A DNA stretch of 64,000 nucleotides from Halobacillus litoralis (GTDB lineage: Bacteria; Bacillota; Bacilli; Bacillales; Halobacillaceae), in contig NZ_JAIVAJ010000002.1 of NCBI RefSeq assembly GCF_020171725.1, positions 513,804 through 577,803 on the forward strand, in the 5' to 3' direction. Position numbers and translations under genes: made by a program. The notes beneath the pieces were generated by a model that had not been told where the DNA came from, ran no database searches, and saw only the letters and a list, made by a program, of their open reading frames with translations. Shown here piece by piece: positions 44,525 through 52,662 of this stretch (within the stretch, counting starts at the first letter, position 1; each line of letters begins with the position of its first letter).

Positions 44525-45292
44525 ATGTATTTACCGAGTTTTCGATTGGATGACAAGCTGGCCGTTGTGACAGGTGGAACGAAGGGAATCGGAAGGGCGA
44601 TTGCTCTTGCTTTCGCAGAAGCGGGAGCGGATGTCATTATTATTGCCCGAAACGAGGAACAATTATTAGTTGTGAAAAAGGAAGTGGAAGGGCTGGGCAG
44701 GAAAGCCTTCACGATTGCAAGAGACATTGTCGAAGTGGATGCTATCAAGGAAGAAGTGGATGCCATTCGGAAAGATAGACCGATAGATGTCTGGGTGAAT
44801 AACGCAGGTATGAATATCCGAAGTGAAGCGGAGAAGGTAACGGAGATGGAATGGGAGCAGATCATCAATACGAACTTGAAGAGTGCCTTTTTCTTATCGC
44901 AATATGCCGGCTCCGTGATGAAGAAAGAAAAGCGAGGGAAGATTATCAACATTTCTTCCGTCGGAGGTCATGTCGCGCTCAAGACAGGCGTAGTTTATGC
45001 GATGACGAAGAGTGCATTGATTCAAATGACAAAAAACCTGGCTCTTGAATGGGGAGAAGACCAAATTAATGTAAATGCCATTGGGCCATGGTATTTCCCG
45101 ACTTCGCTAACCGAGCGCCTTCTTGAGGACGAAGATTATGTAGAGGCTATCCTTGATCGAACACCATTGAACCGGATTGGTGAACTGAAAGAACTGACGG
45201 GAGCAGCGGTGTTCCTTGCATCTGAAGCAGGTAACTACATGACAGGACAAACACTGTTTGTCGATGGAGGCATGACGATTTACGGGTTTTAG
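44525..45292 (+). CDS. short-chain dehydrogenase/reductase
   Basis: This 255-residue classic SDR has the NAD(P)-binding TGGTKGIGRAIALAF near residue 17, NNAG and a catalytic serine in IINISSVGGH. The YAMTKSALIQM box carries Tyr and Lys, and the end is YMTGQTLFVDGGMTIYGF. It resembles gluconate 5-dehydrogenase-type or 3-oxoacyl reductase-type members, but the substrate cannot be set from sequence alone. The ATG at 44525 follows TAGGAGG. It stands alone between the lipoprotein gene and a terminator. Confidence 0.88.
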   Translation: MYLPSFRLDDKLAVVTGGTKGIGRAIALAFAEAGADVIIIARNEEQLLVVKKEVEGLGRKAFTIARDIVEVDAIKEEVDAIRKDRPIDVWVNNAGMNIRSEAEKVTEMEWEQIINTNLKSAFFLSQYAGSVMKKEKRGKIINISSVGGHVALKTGVVYAMTKSALIQMTKNLALEWGEDQINVNAIGPWYFPTSLTERLLEDEDYVEAILDRTPLNRIGELKELTGAAVFLASEAGNYMTGQTLFVDGGMTIYGF

Positions 45293-45303
45293 AATAGGTA
45301 TAC

Positions 45304-45338
45304 AAAAAGCATGTAGCCGAGTGGTTACATGCTTTTTT
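45304..45338. terminator. bidirectional terminator between the SDR gene and cheX
   Basis: AAAAGCATGTAGCC and GGTTACATGCTTTT pair around a four-base loop with A and T runs on both sides. It overlaps the end of the reverse-strand cheX frame. Confidence 0.75.
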
Positions 45339-45786
45339 GGTCAATCATTAAAATCAACTTTAAACTGTGTTCATCTTCAAGGTTCACGGGAACTTGAAAG
45401 GCGAGATCGAAACCTCTGATTCTGGATTCTCCCTGTATGACCGTAGGAGGGGTGATATCGATGGAAATGCTACGTTCTGAGACCTTCGTCGATAAATTTC
45501 CAGCAATCATATTAGCTAACTCTCCTGTAAAGGAATATAACATCTCCCCTTCAAGAGGCATTCCGAACATTTTCTCACCTACATATCCGAAGCTGTTGTG
45601 GCTTCCATCTATGAGCAGACGGCCGGTGAAGTCACCTGTCATTCCGATGAGTACACCTAGTTCATTCTGTTGGATGGGCTCTTCGAATTTACGGGGGTGT
45701 TCGATGGAAAGCTCGAAAGGAAAGACTGAATGGACCGAGTCTAAACTTCCGTTGAGAATATCTGTGATAGATTGACTATTCGACAC
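45325..45786 (-). CDS. cheX: CheX-family chemotaxis phosphatase-like protein
   Basis: The 153-residue protein matches the CheC/CheX fold. The helix SFTGELANMIAGNLSTKV carries the E-x-x-N phosphatase motif (Glu, then Asn three residues later), and alternating strands such as LGVLIGMTGDFTGRLLIDG surround it. CheX dephosphorylates the response regulator CheY-P, shaping flagellar switching. It is a single-domain protein without neighbours of the chemotaxis operon. GGAGGG precedes the ATG. A weak sigma-D-like sequence lies upstream. Confidence 0.85.
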   Translation of the reverse strand: MSNSQSITDILNGSLDSVHSVFPFELSIEHPRKFEEPIQQNELGVLIGMTGDFTGRLLIDGSHNSFGYVGEKMFGMPLEGEMLYSFTGELANMIAGNLSTKVSERSISIDITPPTVIQGESRIRGFDLAFQVPVNLEDEHSLKLILMIDQKSM

Positions 45787-45904
45787 GATGTAACCCTCCT
45801 ATTATACATACCATTGACATAGGTTTATCATACCACATTTTTCGACAGCTTCATGGAATAATTTACGATTTTTTAAGCAGAATAAAACAAAAAGGAGGTA
45901 CATG

Positions 45905-46987
45905 ATGCCATATATCCTTTCCTCAGGTGTGAAAGAAGCAGAGTATTCTTTCGCGCAATCCACTGTCCAGCAATTGGTGTATAATCTCTTTCCAATGAAA
46001 GATCATGAGAAAAAGAGGCTGCTCCCGATTTTTGAAAATGCCCAAATCGAAAACCGTCAGTTCGCTCAGCAGTTGGAATGGTTTGAGAGGCCCCATGGAC
46101 TCGCTGAACGGAACCAGATCTATATGGAGAAGGCGATCCATTATGCGAAGGCGGCGATTGAGTCCTGTTTACATCACGAAGTCTTCCTGCAAAACCCGGT
46201 CTCAACAAAAGAGATCGATCATATCATATTCGTTTCATCTACTGGCATCGCCACGCCTACAGTAGACACATATGTCATCAACGAACTTGAGTTCAAAGAT
46301 TCTGTGAAAAGAAGTCCTCTCTTCGGCCTCGGGTGTGCAGGAGGTACAAGTGGAGTGGGTCGTGCTTACGAATGGCTGAAGGGACATCCTGATAAGAACG
46401 TGTTGGTTGTCTGTGTCGAACTATGCAGCTTGACATTTCAGGTGGAAGACCGCCGTGTATCCAACTTTGTTGGAACAGCCCTTTTCGGCGACGGAGCGTC
46501 AGCTGTGCTGATGGCAGGAGATGAATCCGAGCTTATGCACCAGGCTTCAAGTCCGATCCGCCTTGGGGAGACCAGTTCCAGGATTCAGCGGAACAGCATG
46601 GATGTCATGGGGTGGCGAGTCGTGGATACTGGGTTCGAGGTGATTTTCAATAAGAGCATTCCAAGACTCGTAAAAGATTTCTGGAGTGTTCATATGAAAG
46701 ATGCGCTTCATGATCAGGAGTGGACGAAGGGAGACCTTGCCTTCATTGTCGCTCACCCGGGTGGCAGGAAGGTACTCGAAGCTTACCGTGATCTGTTTGA
46801 TCTTCCGGACGAAGCCTTAAGACATTCTCGCAGTGTACTCGAGAGACACGGAAATATGTCTTCTCCAACCGTTCATTTTGTCTTGCATGACGCGATGTCG
46901 GAGCGGCCTGAGAAGGGAACGAGATCGATGATGACCTCGCTTGGACCAGGATTCAGTTCAGAAATTGTCAGTTTGGAGTGGGTGTAA
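45905..46987 (+). CDS. bpsA: type III polyketide synthase (chalcone-synthase-like)
   Basis: This 360-residue thiolase-fold enzyme condenses long-chain acyl-CoA starters with malonyl-CoA to make alkylpyrones in Bacillus. The catalytic triad is visible as Cys in FGLGCAGGTSG (about 144), His in FIVAHPGGRK and Asn in RHGNMSSPTV. AAAGGAGG lies three bases before an ATG at 45902 and six before the ATG at 45905, which I prefer. bpsB starts one base-triplet later, giving the usual bpsA-bpsB pair. Confidence 0.92.
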   Translation: MPYILSSGVKEAEYSFAQSTVQQLVYNLFPMKDHEKKRLLPIFENAQIENRQFAQQLEWFERPHGLAERNQIYMEKAIHYAKAAIESCLHHEVFLQNPVSTKEIDHIIFVSSTGIATPTVDTYVINELEFKDSVKRSPLFGLGCAGGTSGVGRAYEWLKGHPDKNVLVVCVELCSLTFQVEDRRVSNFVGTALFGDGASAVLMAGDESELMHQASSPIRLGETSSRIQRNSMDVMGWRVVDTGFEVIFNKSIPRLVKDFWSVHMKDALHDQEWTKGDLAFIVAHPGGRKVLEAYRDLFDLPDEALRHSRSVLERHGNMSSPTVHFVLHDAMSERPEKGTRSMMTSLGPGFSSEIVSLEWV

Positions 46988-47497
46988 ATGGAAAGTCTCT
47001 TGTTTTTGCTTTTTGGATTTCTACTTATTCAGCGGCTCGGGGAATTAGTGATTGCGAATTCAAATAAAAGGTGGATGATGGACCGAGGAGGGAAAGAGTC
47101 GGGACAGGAACATTACATTTTATTTATCATTCTTCACACGTGCTTTTTTCTATCGATCCTTATCGAGTTCATGAGCACGGGGTTTGAGTGGTCTCTTCTT
47201 TCTTGGTTTGCACTTGGTTCATTTTTCATCCTCCAACTTCTAAGGGTGTGGTGTATCGCTACACTCGGGCGGCGGTGGAATACGAGAATCATCATCCTTC
47301 CCGATGAAGAACCGATTAAAAAAGGGCTTTACCGGTTGATCCGCCATCCCAACTACGTCATTGTGTTTTTTGAACTGGCGGTCATTCCGATTTTATTCCA
47401 TGCTTATGTAACGGCATTGATTTTCCCGCTGCTTCATCTACTGGTGCTTAAAGTTAGAATCCCTGCCGAAGAAAGAGCACTGGAAGAGCGGACATAA
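46988..47497 (+). CDS. bpsB: isoprenylcysteine carboxyl methyltransferase-like protein BpsB
   Basis: This 169-residue integral membrane protein (about five helices) belongs to the ICMT-like family. The C-terminal signature KKGLYRLIRHPNYVIVFFEL contains the R-H-P-N-Y motif of these SAM-dependent methyltransferases. In B. subtilis BpsB (YpbQ) methylates alkylpyrones made by BpsA, and the adjacency here supports the same. It starts immediately after the bpsA stop codon. Confidence 0.9.
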   Translation: MESLLFLLFGFLLIQRLGELVIANSNKRWMMDRGGKESGQEHYILFIILHTCFFLSILIEFMSTGFEWSLLSWFALGSFFILQLLRVWCIATLGRRWNTRIIILPDEEPIKKGLYRLIRHPNYVIVFFELAVIPILFHAYVTALIFPLLHLLVLKVRIPAEERALEERT

Positions 47498-47512
47498 GGA
47501 GACAGAATATTC

Positions 47513-47541
47513 TTGCCCCTTATAAATGGATTTGCTATACT
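47513..47541 (+). promoter_or_regulatory. promoter of the 57-residue membrane protein gene
   Basis: TTGCCC (47513-47518), a 17-base spacer and TATACT (47536-47541) lie 45 bases before the start codon. Confidence 0.6.
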
Positions 47542-47552
47542 TTAATTAGCAA

Positions 47553-47567
47553 TGAAAATCAATCTCA
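47553..47567. promoter_or_regulatory. Fur-like box
   Basis: TGAAAATCAATCTCA, read on the other strand as TGAGATTGATTTTCA, matches 11 of 14 defined positions of the Fur-family 7-1-7 pattern (TGATAAT-n-ATTATCA). It starts 12 bases after the -10, over the expected transcription start. PerR or Zur cannot be excluded. Confidence 0.45.
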
Positions 47568-47585
47568 TTTAGAGGAAGTGCGAAT

Positions 47586-47759
47586 ATGATCTTCATCGTA
47601 TTTCTAGTCGTTAGCGTATATAGCATCTTAACTGTCTATTTGCTCGCGAGACTCGGCTCCGCTCCTGCTCAGTCGGTCATCGAAGTGATCAAGGGGCAGA
47701 AGCGTTCGACCCTTCAGCAAAAGAGACGAACATACGAACAAAAGATCTCAACCAGGTGA
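47586..47759 (+). CDS. 57-residue single-pass membrane protein, unrecognised
   Basis: The frame encodes an N-terminal membrane helix (IFIVFLVVSVYSILTVYLLA), a short AxxGSAPAQS-like turn and a basic cytoplasmic tail rich in Gln, Lys and Arg (KGQKRSTLQQKRRTYEQK). AGAGGAAG precedes the ATG by eight bases. It has its own promoter, a Fur-like box over the start site and its own terminator, whose stem includes the stop codon, so it looks like a real one-gene unit. I know no family for it. Confidence 0.7.
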   Translation: MIFIVFLVVSVYSILTVYLLARLGSAPAQSVIEVIKGQKRSTLQQKRRTYEQKISTR

Positions 47760-47779
47760 CCAGCACCTGGTTATTTTTT
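47750..47779 (+). terminator. terminator overlapping the end of the 57-residue protein gene
   Basis: AACCAGGTG and CACCTGGTT form a nine-base stem with a five-base loop, followed by ATTTTTTG. The gene's stop codon lies in the loop region. Confidence 0.8.
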
Positions 47780-47864
47780 GTTATACTAGAACAACAGAGA
47801 CGAATGATGTCGATTTATGTTCGTTTTGTTCGTATGAGATTTTTGCCTGAATAAGGAGCGTCCT

Positions 47865-48161
47865 ATGAAAAATCATTTACCGTTGGCCTATTTCTTAGAG
47901 GATTTGTGGTCGAAAGGGTTTAAATTGCAGGATGAAGACGTAAGGTTCATTTACTTTGGGAAGAACTCAACCAATGCAACCGAGTGGAAAACCATCATAG
48001 CGGTGAAGGTGACGCTTAAGTATCAGCACGAATTTGATCCGAGTTTTTTCATCGGAGTGTTAGAACAAATTGCGAAGCCGGAGCTCACAACGAGAAAGCA
48101 GGTCTATCAGTATTTAGGAAAGAAGGGGCTTGCGAAGAAGAAGTTACATAAAAACAGATAG
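47865..48161 (+). CDS. 98-residue basic protein, unrecognised
   Basis: I do not recognise this protein. It is soluble, with an N-terminal part rich in aromatic residues (PLAYFLEDLWSKGFKLQ, VRFIYFGKN) and a basic C-terminus (GKKGLAKKKLHKNR). No known motif is visible. AAGGAGCG precedes the ATG and codon use looks normal. It stands between the 57-residue membrane protein gene and a terminator shared with RNase HI. A 13-base inverted repeat links its leader with the end of the preceding gene. Confidence 0.7.
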   Translation: MKNHLPLAYFLEDLWSKGFKLQDEDVRFIYFGKNSTNATEWKTIIAVKVTLKYQHEFDPSFFIGVLEQIAKPELTTRKQVYQYLGKKGLAKKKLHKNR

Positions 48162-48184
48162 AGCAAGACTCTTCTTTGACACAG

Positions 48185-48213
48185 AAAAACCCAAGGGATG
48201 CTTGGGTTTTTTT
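48185..48213. terminator. bidirectional terminator before RNase HI
   Basis: AAAACCCAAG and CTTGGGTTTT form a perfect ten-base stem with a five-base loop, with A and T runs on either side. It ends on the stop codon of the reverse-strand RNase HI gene. Confidence 0.8.
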
Positions 48214-48604
48214 AGTGGGCTTCATGCAAAGCTTTGCGAGCCAGCTTATCTGCCTGTCTATTCTGCTTTTCAGGGATCCATTTATAAAAAACGATGGAAA
48301 AGTGCTCCTCCAGCGATTGGATAGCGGTCAGGTAAGGCATGAACTTCGCATTCTTCGTGTAGCCCTGATCGAGCGCATCAACGGCCGTCTTGGAGTCGGA
48401 TCTAACAGAAATGATCTCATTCGGAAATCTGTCCTTACATAACTCAAGGGCACGTAGGACCGCTAAAAACTCCGCGTCATGGTTGGAATATTCTCCAAGG
48501 TAAAAGGCATACTCAGTCATTTCAGTGCCGTTTCTTATGATGATTCCGCAGGCGCTTGGACCGGGATTGCCACTTGATGCTGCATCAGTAAATACGGTGA
48601 TCAT
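48212..48604 (-). CDS. ribonuclease HI family protein
   Basis: This 130-residue RNase H-fold protein retains the full DEDD set: Asp7 in FTDAASSGNPGPS, Glu45 in HDAEFLAV, Asp70 in VRSDSKTAV and Asp119 in NRQADKLA. It should therefore cut RNA in RNA-DNA hybrids. It corresponds to the YpdQ/YpeP group in B. subtilis, some members of which are degenerate. GGGGGG precedes the ATG. It lies 15 bases downstream of the transporter gene on the same strand, so the two form an operon. Confidence 0.9.
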   Translation of the reverse strand: MITVFTDAASSGNPGPSACGIIIRNGTEMTEYAFYLGEYSNHDAEFLAVLRALELCKDRFPNEIISVRSDSKTAVDALDQGYTKNAKFMPYLTAIQSLEEHFSIVFYKWIPEKQNRQADKLARKALHEAH

Positions 48605-48619
48605 GCTCAGATCCCCCCT

Positions 48620-49300
48620 TTAAAAAACTGGACGTTTCCATCTTTTAGCTATATAGAGGAACGGAGTATCCATTGCTGCGACGAGAAACTTAATTAAATA
48701 GGTTGTCAGGAAGATTTCAAACCAGACGTCTACTGGATACAAACCGTAGAAGGCGATGCCACAGAAAATCGCCGTGTCGACTAATTGACTCAACATAGTG
48801 CTTCCGTTATTTCGAATCCAGAGCGTCTTATCTGTTTTAAATACCCTTTTCAAGCGGGCATAAAGCCATACATCGAAATATTGACTGATGATATACGCGG
48901 TCAAACTCCCTATCGCGATTGAAGGTACAATTCCGAACAGTGTCTCAAGGGCAGGTTGTGCGATATCATTTTCACCCGGTGTGAACTGCAGGGCCATCTG
49001 CATGATCAACGTCAGAAGGATCAGCGTGGAAAATCCCATCCAAACCGCTTTCCTTGCTTCTTTTTGACCGTACTTCTCATTAAGGATGTCTGTCGCCAAA
49101 AAGGCTGTTCCATATAAGATATTACCGAGCGTTGCATTGAGTCCGAACATTTCAACGGTTTTGACCACTTGGATATTGGCGACAACCGTGGACATCCCAA
49201 TCCAGACGAACAGTCCCACTTTGCCAAATAACTTATACATCGTTAATAATAATCCGAAATTTATGAGTGCGAAAATGATCCACAAAAGTTCATTGCTCAT
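48620..49300 (-). CDS. ypdP: VUT/YhhQ family queuosine-precursor transporter (YpdP-like)
   Basis: This 226-residue membrane protein has about six helices. The family stretch YGTAFLATDILNEKYGQKEAR contains the conserved D-x-x-x-E-x-Y-G pattern, and RNNGSTMLSQLVDTAIFCGI is also typical. YhhQ imports 7-deazaguanine precursors of the tRNA base queuosine. That role is assigned by family. It pairs with RNase HI as ypdP-ypdQ in B. subtilis. A sigma-A promoter lies upstream, and I see no preQ1 riboswitch there. Confidence 0.9.
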   Translation of the reverse strand: MSNELLWIIFALINFGLLLTMYKLFGKVGLFVWIGMSTVVANIQVVKTVEMFGLNATLGNILYGTAFLATDILNEKYGQKEARKAVWMGFSTLILLTLIMQMALQFTPGENDIAQPALETLFGIVPSIAIGSLTAYIISQYFDVWLYARLKRVFKTDKTLWIRNNGSTMLSQLVDTAIFCGIAFYGLYPVDVWFEIFLTTYLIKFLVAAMDTPFLYIAKRWKRPVF

Positions 49301-49338
49301 TTGCCTTCACTCCTTTCTTAAAGAATGAACAGCAGTTA

Positions 49339-49367
49339 ATTATAAGTGGTCAAGTTTGTTTTTTCAA
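49339..49367 (-). promoter_or_regulatory. promoter of the ypdP-RNase HI operon
   Basis: On the reverse strand TTGAAA (49367-49362), a 17-base spacer and a perfect TATAAT (49344-49339) lie about 38 bases before the start codon. Confidence 0.7.
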
Positions 49368-49417
49368 GGCGCAGACCTCCAGCCTATTATGTGAGCGCGA
49401 TGAGCCTAGGAAAAACG

Positions 49418-49456
49418 TTAAAAAGAAAAACGGCAGCCCACTTGGGGCTGCCGTTC
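49418..49456 (-). terminator. terminator of the cold-shock gene
   Basis: ACGGCAGCCC and GGGCTGCCGT form a ten-base stem. On the reverse strand it is followed by TTTTCTTTTT. Confidence 0.8.
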
Positions 49457-49466
49457 ATGGTTTCAT

Positions 49467-49667
49467 TTATTTTTTCTCAACGTTAGCCGCTTGTGGGCCA
49501 CGGTCGCCTTCTACGATTTCGAATGTTACTTCTTGACCTTCTTCAAGAGATTTGAAACCTTCTTCTTGAATAGCGGAGAAGTGTACGAATACATCGTTTC
49601 CACCCTCAACTTGAATGAAGCCGTAACCTTTTTCTGCGTTGAACCATTTTACTGTACCGTTTTGCAT
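49467..49667 (-). CDS. cspD: cold-shock protein of the CspA/CspD family
   Basis: This 66-residue OB-fold protein binds single-stranded RNA and DNA and melts RNA structure at low temperature. Both RNA-binding motifs are present: [10 protein letters not shown] (RNP1) and DVFVHFSAI (RNP2). The ATG at 49667 follows GGAGG, and the in-frame ATG at 49694 lies upstream of it. A long leader separates it from a strong promoter. Position near ypdP suggests the cspD copy. Confidence 0.93.
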   Translation of the reverse strand: MQNGTVKWFNAEKGYGFIQVEGGNDVFVHFSAIQEEGFKSLEEGQEVTFEIVEGDRGPQAANVEKK

Positions 49668-49822
49668 GATATGATTCCTCCTAAAAACTTTCACGTGAAC
49701 CGTGTGAATTACAAATAAATAGGTAGAATCGAAAAAAGTCCCCAGGAAGGCGGCGGAATATAAATACCGAGCACTTCTATGGGAACTACCTGTCTTTATG
49801 ATTCCGAACTACTTATTTGCTT
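49668..49822 (-). promoter_or_regulatory. long 5' leader of the cold-shock gene
   Basis: From the inferred start near 49822 to the start codon the leader is about 155 bases, without an upstream gene. Such leaders in csp genes commonly fold in a temperature-dependent way. I did not verify a specific structure. Together with the csp and fhs promoter regions it fills the 304-base gap 49668-49971. Confidence 0.5.
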
Positions 49823-49828
49823 AACCCT

Positions 49829-49857
49829 AATATATCGTATCACGTACCCAGCGTCAA
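49829..49857 (-). promoter_or_regulatory. strong promoter of the cold-shock gene
   Basis: On the reverse strand TTGACG (49857-49852), a 17-base spacer and TATATT (49834-49829) give a near-consensus sigma-A promoter. Confidence 0.7.
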
Positions 49858-49971
49858 TAAATGAAAGCGCATTTTTTAAAATCGATTCTTGAAAAAATGG
49901 AAGAAGGGAAAAGAAATTAAGGGCGGACTGCGATACAATAGAAACGACATATATGAAAAGGGGTTGGATGG

Positions 49972-51642
49972 ATGAAAACGGATATTGAAATCGCGTTAGA
50001 AGCAAAAATGAAACCTATTCGTGAGATTGCAAGTCAACTAAACCTGGACCTTGAAGATTGGGAGCCTTATGGCCATTATAAAGCGAAACTTTCTGATCAA
50101 CTATTGGACAAGCTCCGGGACCGTCCGGACGGAAAGGTTATTCTGACGACCTCAATCAATCCGACACCAGCCGGAGAAGGGAAATCAACTGTTACAGTCG
50201 GCCTCGGACAGGCATTGAACCAATTGAACCAAAAGGCGGTCATTGCATTACGTGAGCCATCCCTTGGTCCGACGATGGGCATCAAAGGAGGGGCGGCCGG
50301 GGGTGGATACTCCCAGGTCGTGCCGATGGAGGAGATCAACCTTCACTTCACAGGTGACATTCATGCAATCACAACAGCTAATAATGCCTTATCTGCCTTC
50401 ATTGATAACCATATCCATCAAGGGAACGAGCTTGAAATTGATGCCCGCCGAGTAGAATGGAAGCGCGTACTCGACTTGAATGACCGGGCCTTGCGGGAGG
50501 TAGTCGTCGGTCTTGGTGGACCTGTAAAAGGCATTCCACGTGAAGATCAGTTTACTATTACGGTAGCATCAGAAGTCATGGCTGTTCTCTGCCTGGCAAG
50601 TGATTTGAATGACTTGAAGAAGCGCCTTTCCCGCATCGTCGTCGCTTACACGTATGACAAAAAGCCTGTTACGGTGAAGCAGCTCAGATACGAAGGGGCT
50701 TTAACTTTGCTCTTGAAGGATGCGCTTAAGCCAAATCTTGTGCAGACACTCGAGAATACTCCGGCAATTATCCACGGAGGCCCGTTTGCGAACATCGCCC
50801 ATGGATGTAACAGTTTAATGGCGACTCAAATCGCATCGAAGCTCGGTGACTACGTCGTGACGGAGGCAGGGTTTGGAGCAGATCTCGGGGCAGAGAAGTT
50901 CCTTGATATTAAAACCCGTGCAGGAGAGTTCGAGCCGGACGCCGTCGTCATCGTCGCCACGATACGGGCGCTGAAAATGCACGGAGGACTTGATAAAAAA
51001 TCACTCGATCGAGAGGACGTCTTGGCCCTTCAAAAAGGCATCTCCAATTTGAAGAAGCATATCGAGACAATTGAACAGTTCAACCTTCCGTTTGTCGTTG
51101 CCATCAATCAGTTCCCTTCTGACACAGAAGCTGAGACGGAGTTCCTGCTTGATTGGTGTAAACAAAATAAAGCCCCGGTTTCTCTCGTGAAGGTGTTTAC
51201 AGAAGGGGGTAAAGGCGGAATTGAACTCGCTGAAAAAGTCATCGAAGCTTGCGAGAGGAAAGAAGGAAGTCTTACTTATACGTACGAGTTAACCGACTCG
51301 ATCGAGGAGAAAATGACCAAGGTCGTCCAAAAAGTTTATGGAGGCGAGAAGGTCGAATTTTCATCCAAAGCCATGAAGCAGTTGAAGCAGTTCAACGATC
51401 TTGGATATAACAATCTACCAGTTTGTATGGCGAAAACCCAATATTCTTTGTCTGATGATCCTGCTCTCTTAGGGCGCCCGGAAGGGTTTACTGTGACGGT
51501 TCAGGAACTTAGAGCCTCTGTAGGTGCTGGTTTCATCGTTGCTTTGACAGGAGACGTCATGACGATGCCGGGTCTGCCGAAGAAACCAGCGGCCCTCAAC
51601 ATGGACGTGACGGATGAAGGCGTCATTAAAGGTTTATTCTAA
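49972..51642 (+). CDS. fhs: formate-tetrahydrofolate ligase
   Basis: This 556-residue enzyme attaches formate to tetrahydrofolate with ATP, giving 10-formyl-THF for purine and formyl-Met synthesis. The ATP-binding [19 protein letters not shown] (about 64-82), [18 protein letters not shown] and the NIAHGCNS and ADLGAEKF segments are all family signatures. AAAAGGGG precedes the ATG. It is read alone and followed by a terminator. B. subtilis 168 lacks a clear equivalent, though many Bacillaceae carry one. Confidence 0.95.
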   Translation: MKTDIEIALEAKMKPIREIASQLNLDLEDWEPYGHYKAKLSDQLLDKLRDRPDGKVILTTSINPTPAGEGKSTVTVGLGQALNQLNQKAVIALREPSLGPTMGIKGGAAGGGYSQVVPMEEINLHFTGDIHAITTANNALSAFIDNHIHQGNELEIDARRVEWKRVLDLNDRALREVVVGLGGPVKGIPREDQFTITVASEVMAVLCLASDLNDLKKRLSRIVVAYTYDKKPVTVKQLRYEGALTLLLKDALKPNLVQTLENTPAIIHGGPFANIAHGCNSLMATQIASKLGDYVVTEAGFGADLGAEKFLDIKTRAGEFEPDAVVIVATIRALKMHGGLDKKSLDREDVLALQKGISNLKKHIETIEQFNLPFVVAINQFPSDTEAETEFLLDWCKQNKAPVSLVKVFTEGGKGGIELAEKVIEACERKEGSLTYTYELTDSIEEKMTKVVQKVYGGEKVEFSSKAMKQLKQFNDLGYNNLPVCMAKTQYSLSDDPALLGRPEGFTVTVQELRASVGAGFIVALTGDVMTMPGLPKKPAALNMDVTDEGVIKGLF

Positions 51643-51712
51643 GTGACGGGTACAAGTGGTCATGATTAAAGAAATGGTCTAATGATTATAAACCTGAAGA
51701 TAGTACGTAAGA

Positions 51713-51757
51713 TAAAGGTTCCTGAGGTATGACTTCCCCAGGGACCTTTTCTTTTGG
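51713..51757 (+). terminator. terminator after fhs
   Basis: AAAGGTTCCTGAGG and CCCCAGGGACCTTT form an imperfect 14-base stem with an eight-base loop, followed by TCTTTTGG. Confidence 0.7.
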
Positions 51758-51799
51758 TAAACTAACATCAAAAGCACGTTTTGAAGGGAGGGTGCCCGG

Positions 51800-52654
51800 G
51801 TGGGAATTGAAATCGGACTGACGGGGTGGGGCGACCACGTGGATTTGTACACAGACAAATCCAAATCCGGTGATAAGTTAGGGGAGTATGCTTCTCACTT
51901 TCCTGTAGTAGAGGTCGATACGGCTTTCTACGCGATTCAACCCCAGCGTTATTATGAAAAATGGGTTTCACAAACGCCTTCCTCTTTTTCCTTTGTCATC
52001 AAGGCGTTCAATGGACTGACAGGACATGACCGGGAATCCCGGACGGTTCAGGAAGCAAGGGATTTAGTGAAGGCGTATGAAGAATCCATCCAGCCAGTGC
52101 TCGAAAAAGGGAAGCTGAAAGCACTACTGTTTCAGTTTCCACCTTGGTTTGACGTGAATCGTGAGCACATTAAGAAGCTGAGACTGTTACGAGAGTGGCT
52201 GCAGGACTACCCCATGGCCCTGGAGTTCCGGAACCAAACGTGGTTTCAGCCCGCATACCGTGAAAAGACGCTTGAGTTTATGAGGGAATATGAATGGATC
52301 CATGCCATTTGTGACGAACCACAGGCAGGGATAGGGTCGGTTCCGCGTGTGCTCGAAACGACCCACCCAGAGAAGACGCTCGTCCGTTTTCATGGAAGAA
52401 ACGTTCACGGATGGAACAAAAACGGTCGGAAAGACTGGCGGAAAGTGCGGTTTCTTTATAAATATAACGAAGAAGAATTGAAAGAGTGGGCAGCCCGGAT
52501 TCGAGAGCTTAAACAGGCGACGCCGGATATCACGTTGTTATTTAACAACAACTCTGGTGGAGATGCCGCCACAAATGCCAAGCAGATGCAGCAATTATTA
52601 AACATCGAATACAACGATTTAAATCCTAGACAGATGGATTTGTTTCAATTTTAG
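51800..52654 (+). CDS. DUF72 family protein (YunF/YecE-like)
   Basis: The 284-residue protein has the TIM-barrel-like DUF72 pattern: an N-terminal IGLTGWGDHVDLY, then EVDTAFYAIQPQRYYEKWV, the LLFQFPPWFD strand and FHGRNVHGWN towards the end. The family function is unknown. The start is GTG behind AAGGGAGGG. It is followed after eight bases by the HD-domain gene and then thyA and dfrA, so it may be co-transcribed with them. Confidence 0.9.
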   Translation: MGIEIGLTGWGDHVDLYTDKSKSGDKLGEYASHFPVVEVDTAFYAIQPQRYYEKWVSQTPSSFSFVIKAFNGLTGHDRESRTVQEARDLVKAYEESIQPVLEKGKLKALLFQFPPWFDVNREHIKKLRLLREWLQDYPMALEFRNQTWFQPAYREKTLEFMREYEWIHAICDEPQAGIGSVPRVLETTHPEKTLVRFHGRNVHGWNKNGRKDWRKVRFLYKYNEEELKEWAARIRELKQATPDITLLFNNNSGGDAATNAKQMQQLLNIEYNDLNPRQMDLFQF

Positions 52655-52662
52655 GAGGAACT

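Noticed and set aside
47724..47845. LexA (SOS) boxes in the CGAAC words near the small membrane protein
   Set aside because: The half-sites are in direct, not inverted, orientation, so they do not form CGAAC-N4-GTTCG.
49301..49418. preQ1 riboswitch before the queuosine-precursor transporter
   Set aside because: The leader after the mapped promoter is only about 30 bases and lacks the A-rich pseudoknot tail of preQ1-I elements.
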